The position numbers were made by a program, and so were the translations under genes. DNA of 64,000 bases, taken from contig DATKHR010000088.1 in NCBI GenBank assembly GCA_035510155.1, forward strand, positions 1 to 64,000, in the 5' to 3' direction. The stretch comes from DATKHR01 sp035510155 (lineage in GTDB: Bacteria; Acidobacteriota; Vicinamibacteria; Vicinamibacterales; CAVVIG01). Each line of letters begins with the position of its first letter. The stretch's first letter is position 1. The notes below the pieces were generated by a model, which did not search any database, was not told where the DNA came from, and saw only the letters and a program-made list of their open reading frames with translations. Shown piece after piece: positions 61,104-64,000 of this stretch.

Positions 61104-63554
61104 CTACTCTGCCCGGAGCGCTTCTACCGGATCAACCGAAGTCGCCCGCAGAGCAGGCACGTAGCTGGCAAGCAACGCAGCTGCAGCAAGTCCCAGCGAC
61201 ACGGCCGCGTACGTGAACGGATCGAACGGTCTCACCTTGAACAGCAGCGACGAAAGCATCTGCATGAGCGCGACCGCAGCAACCAGACCCGACGCCACGC
61301 CGATGACAGCCAGACGCAGCGCGTGGCCCAGAAACATCCGCGTTACTTCGGCATGCCGAGCTCCAAGCGCGATGCGGATGCCGATTTCGCGCGTGCGCCG
61401 CGAGACCGAATAAGAAATCACGCCGTAGACGCCCGCGACACCGAGCAGCAGCGCCATCGCGCCGGCAATCGCCAGCAGGACGAGCGCGAAGGACGTGCGC
61501 TCGAGCGATCGATCGTAGACCTCTTGCAGCGATCTCACGTTCGCGAGCGGCAGGTTCGGATTGATCGACCACACGGCCTGGCCAACTTCTGTGATGAAGC
61601 CGCTCGATCCGGTGCGGCTGCTCCGAATCAGGTACCCCACCGACGACTGGACGAACGGCGTTTCATCGTTGAAGTTCGACATCATCACAGGCCAGAACAC
61701 AATCGCCGGTGCCGGCTGATTGAGCCCATCGTCGTACTCGTCGCTGACGACGCCGACGATTTCGCGCCATGGCGCGCCGGGCCTCTCCTGTACGCGTTTG
61801 CCGAGGGCTGCCGCGGGTTCATGCCACAGCTCGCGGGCCAGGTTGTCGGAGATCATGGCCACGTTCCGCTTGTCGTAGACGTCCGTCCATGTGAAGTCAC
61901 GGCCCGCGACGAGCGAATTGCCCGCGGTCTGAAGAACGCCGGGCGACACAAACTTGAAATGACGCACTGGCGGTATCTGTGGCGGCGAAGAGATACGATC
62001 CTCGGTGAAAATCGGGTCCTGCCATCCACTTGTCAGCGGAATCGTGCTCGCGAAGCCGACAGACGTCACGCCGGGCAGCGCGGCGATCCTGTCCGCGATC
62101 GCCTGCTCCGTGCGGACGACCTGCACCGCGTCGCTCACGAGCGACCGCGGAATGGAAATCCGCAGCGTTTGGAGCTCTGCGGGCCGTGTGAATCCGGGTT
62201 GGACCTGCTTCAACCTCTGAAACGTCCGGATCATCAGGCCCGAACCAACGAGCAAGACGAGCGCCAGCGCCACCTGTACAACGACGAGCGTATTTCTGGC
62301 TCGATGCCGCTCCTTGCTGTCGCTCATGCTGCGGCCGCCCGACCGGAGCGAGCCCACGAGATGGGGCCCGACATACTTGATCACCGGAATGACGCCGAAC
62401 AGCAGGCCGGCGGCAATCGAGATGCCGAGTGAGAACAAGAGCACCGAGCCATCGATCGAGATCTGGTCGACCCGCGGCAGATTGGCAGGCGCGACGGCCT
62501 TGAGGAACTTGACGGCCCCCGCAGCCATGGCCAACCCGACGATGCCGCCTACGAGCCCGAGCGTCACGCTCTCCGCGAACAGCTCGCGCGCGATCTGGTC
62601 CCAGGAGGCGCCGAGCGCAGCGCGAATCGCCAACTCCTGCTGACGGACCTCCGCTCGAACGAGCAGCAGGTTCGCAACGTTCGCGCACGCGATCAGGAGC
62701 ACGATGCCGATCGTTCCCATGATCACCCAGAGGACGGTCGCGACATCGCCGGTGACGGATTCCTTCAAAGTCCGGAAGCTCGGGGCCAGTCCCGCCTCTC
62801 TGAACGTCTGGGCCGTGAACCCTGGAAACGCCGGGAAACGATCGAGGGCGGTCGAAATCATTCGTGTGGCGTCGGCTTCCGCCAGCGCCATCGTCGCGCC
62901 CGGCTTCAGCCGGGCGATGCCCGCGTAGCTGAAGTTCCCGAGGAAAGTCTTGTCGCGATCGAGTTGCAGGGGCCTGACGAGCGCCGGCTTGCGATCGAGG
63001 AAGCGGAAATCGTCGCGGAGGACGCCAATAATTTCTCGCGCGCGGCCGTCGAGAAGCAGGCGCTGCCCGACCGCGGATGGGTCAGCGCCAAATCTCGATC
63101 GCCAGTAGCCGGACGTCAGAATGACCGTTTCGGGGCTCCCCGGAGAGTCATCCTGCTGTGTGAACCCACGACCGAGCGCCGGTTGGGCGCCGAGAAGCGG
63201 AAGCAGGCTCACGCTGACATCGAGGCTGTCCACCTGCTCGGGCTCGGCCCGACCAGTCACGCTGACGGTGTTGGTGCGCCAGATGCCGACATCTTGCAGG
63301 GTGCGGCTCTCTCCGCGATAGGTGAAGTAGAGGAACGGCGCGAAGCCCGCTCTTTTGATGTTTACGCCGGGCGCCGTGTGATCGACGCTGACGAGCTCGT
63401 CGGGCCGCGGATAAACCAGCGGTTTCAGCAACACGCCTTCGATCACGCTGAAAACGGCGGCGTTCGCTCCAATGCCCACGGCCAAGGTCATGACCGCGAC
63501 GGTCGTGAACATCGGCACGTGCATGAGGCGCCGCAGGATGTGTTTGAATCGCAT
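61104..63554 (-). CDS. Large MacB/FtsX-type permease without N-terminal extension (ADOP family)
   Basis: 816 residues of the same duplicated permease type, starting MRFKHILRRLMHVPMFTTVA with the first span at once, so it lacks the cytoplasmic extension of its neighbour and has no PadR gene. ILTSGYWRSRFGAD and VYGVISYSVSRRTREIGIRI are typical. It converges on the other permease with 21 bp between stops. ATG at 63554 chosen because the family pattern begins there. Confidence 0.9.
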   Translation of the reverse strand: MRFKHILRRLMHVPMFTTVAVMTLAVGIGANAAVFSVIEGVLLKPLVYPRPDELVSVDHTAPGVNIKRAGFAPFLYFTYRGESRTLQDVGIWRTNTVSVTGRAEPEQVDSLDVSVSLLPLLGAQPALGRGFTQQDDSPGSPETVILTSGYWRSRFGADPSAVGQRLLLDGRAREIIGVLRDDFRFLDRKPALVRPLQLDRDKTFLGNFSYAGIARLKPGATMALAEADATRMISTALDRFPAFPGFTAQTFREAGLAPSFRTLKESVTGDVATVLWVIMGTIGIVLLIACANVANLLLVRAEVRQQELAIRAALGASWDQIARELFAESVTLGLVGGIVGLAMAAGAVKFLKAVAPANLPRVDQISIDGSVLLFSLGISIAAGLLFGVIPVIKYVGPHLVGSLRSGGRSMSDSKERHRARNTLVVVQVALALVLLVGSGLMIRTFQRLKQVQPGFTRPAELQTLRISIPRSLVSDAVQVVRTEQAIADRIAALPGVTSVGFASTIPLTSGWQDPIFTEDRISSPPQIPPVRHFKFVSPGVLQTAGNSLVAGRDFTWTDVYDKRNVAMISDNLARELWHEPAAALGKRVQERPGAPWREIVGVVSDEYDDGLNQPAPAIVFWPVMMSNFNDETPFVQSSVGYLIRSSRTGSSGFITEVGQAVWSINPNLPLANVRSLQEVYDRSLERTSFALVLLAIAGAMALLLGVAGVYGVISYSVSRRTREIGIRIALGARHAEVTRMFLGHALRLAVIGVASGLVAAVALMQMLSSLLFKVRPFDPFTYAAVSLGLAAAALLASYVPALRATSVDPVEALRAE

Positions 63555-63640
63555 CGATCCGGTCCGGGAGCGGCTCCCGAATGATCTTGTAGACGATTTT
63601 GGCGGGCCCAAGGTTTGCCCGCCGGCGGACTTTGCCCGCG

Positions 63641-64000
63641 CTAGAGGTCACCGGGAGGCTTCGGTCTCACCGCATTCGGCAACGCCAACCGGTTGTCCTT
63701 CGTGACGTAGCTGATCTGGAGGTTGTACCCGTTTGGTGTGGTCGTGTGATAGCTCTTGAACGCCGCCACGTGAATCTCGTCGCCGGTGGATGTATCCACC
63801 CGAGCTCGAAGCCCCCGCTTCTCGAGCGCCTCCTTCACCGCGTCCGTGTCCCAGGGCTCGATCCCGAACGAAATGTGATCGATTCCGAGACGCCGCTCAC
63901 TGCTTCCGCCGCCGCGTCCGCTTCTCAACGATCCGAAGGTGGGATCGAGCGGGTTCCCGCCGCGAATAATGATGTCCCCGATCTCACCAATGAGGCACTC
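63641..64000 (-). CDS. VOC (glyoxalase-like) family protein, C-terminal part
   Basis: Reads in frame from the window edge: LIGEIGDIIIRGGNPLDPTF, then GIDHISFGIEPWDTDAVKEALEKRG, typical of the VOC fold, and ends RPKPPGDL. The N-terminus is outside the window. Metal-ligand assignment is not possible without the missing half. A glycine/serine-rich linker (SGRGGGSS) lies between the two parts. It is the first gene on this strand before the permease. Confidence 0.8.
   Translation of the reverse strand, partial: ECLIGEIGDIIIRGGNPLDPTFGSLRSGRGGGSSERRLGIDHISFGIEPWDTDAVKEALEKRGLRARVDTSTGDEIHVAAFKSYHTTTPNGYNLQISYVTKDNRLALPNAVRPKPPGDL

Noticed and set aside
58386..63554. Permease pair as a MacAB-type efflux system
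   Set aside because: No MacA or ATP-binding gene accompanies either permease.

Overview
The window reads as chromosomal DNA of a GC-rich, aerobic soil-type bacterium, most likely Acidobacteriota (Vicinamibacteria-like). This is an inference from gene content: two very large MacB/FtsX permeases of the acidobacterial orphan type, one behind a PadR regulator; an alternative complex III plus A2-type oxidase operon; a giant sortilin/BNR secreted protein; and many secreted peptidases. No rRNA, tRNA, CRISPR array, prophage or insertion sequence was seen.

Layout. 1-1.8 kb: end of an unknown gene, then purK and purE on the minus strand. 1.9-10.9 kb: a plus-strand run with tightly overlapping members, comprising two M16 peptidases (one active, one without the zinc motif), an S9 peptidase, an ABC ATPase/permease pair, a secreted lectin-fold protein and a heme-type membrane protein. 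10.9-20.8 kb (minus): a sodium/solute symporter with a coupled 27-residue membrane peptide, argininosuccinate lyase, an FHA-GAF-PP2C phosphatase, a GNAT, a 2-hydroxyacid dehydrogenase and the sortilin-like protein. 21-31.4 kb: an FAD oxidase, a membrane protein, an M61 peptidase, agmatinase divergent from an amino-acid permease, a two-domain thioredoxin-fold oxidoreductase whose second CxxC reads UGA-x-x-Cys, a zinc-ribbon protein and a second S9 peptidase.

31.4-44 kb is one long respiratory operon: actABCDEF, a small membrane protein, SCO1 and coxB-A-C-D. Its promoter carries a Rex-like operator. Quinol electrons would pass through ACIII to the CuA/cytochrome-c subunit of the oxidase, with SCO1 as copper chaperone. 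A hybrid sensor kinase follows.

45.6-57.8 kb: a GT4 glycosyltransferase, an M29 aminopeptidase, a multi-membrane-segment patatin, an ExeA-type ATPase with a SPOR domain, a GT-C membrane protein, a DksA-like protein, a DGPF/ECF42 sigma pair and a RES-Xre toxin-antitoxin. 58-64 kb: PadR with one large permease, a second convergent one, and the 3' part of a VOC protein.

Two things stand out. First, the oxidoreductase at 27818-28552 looks like a selenoprotein: UGA sits exactly where the first Cys of the second CxxC belongs, the frame continues into a well-preserved C-terminal half, and hairpins follow the UGA. Second, degenerate tandem arrays of 7-bp units (also 9, 27 and 30 bp) lie at many gene boundaries and inside several reading frames, where they add residues without breaking the frame. 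They supply or abut start codons and build a 28-bp inverted repeat at the start of actB.
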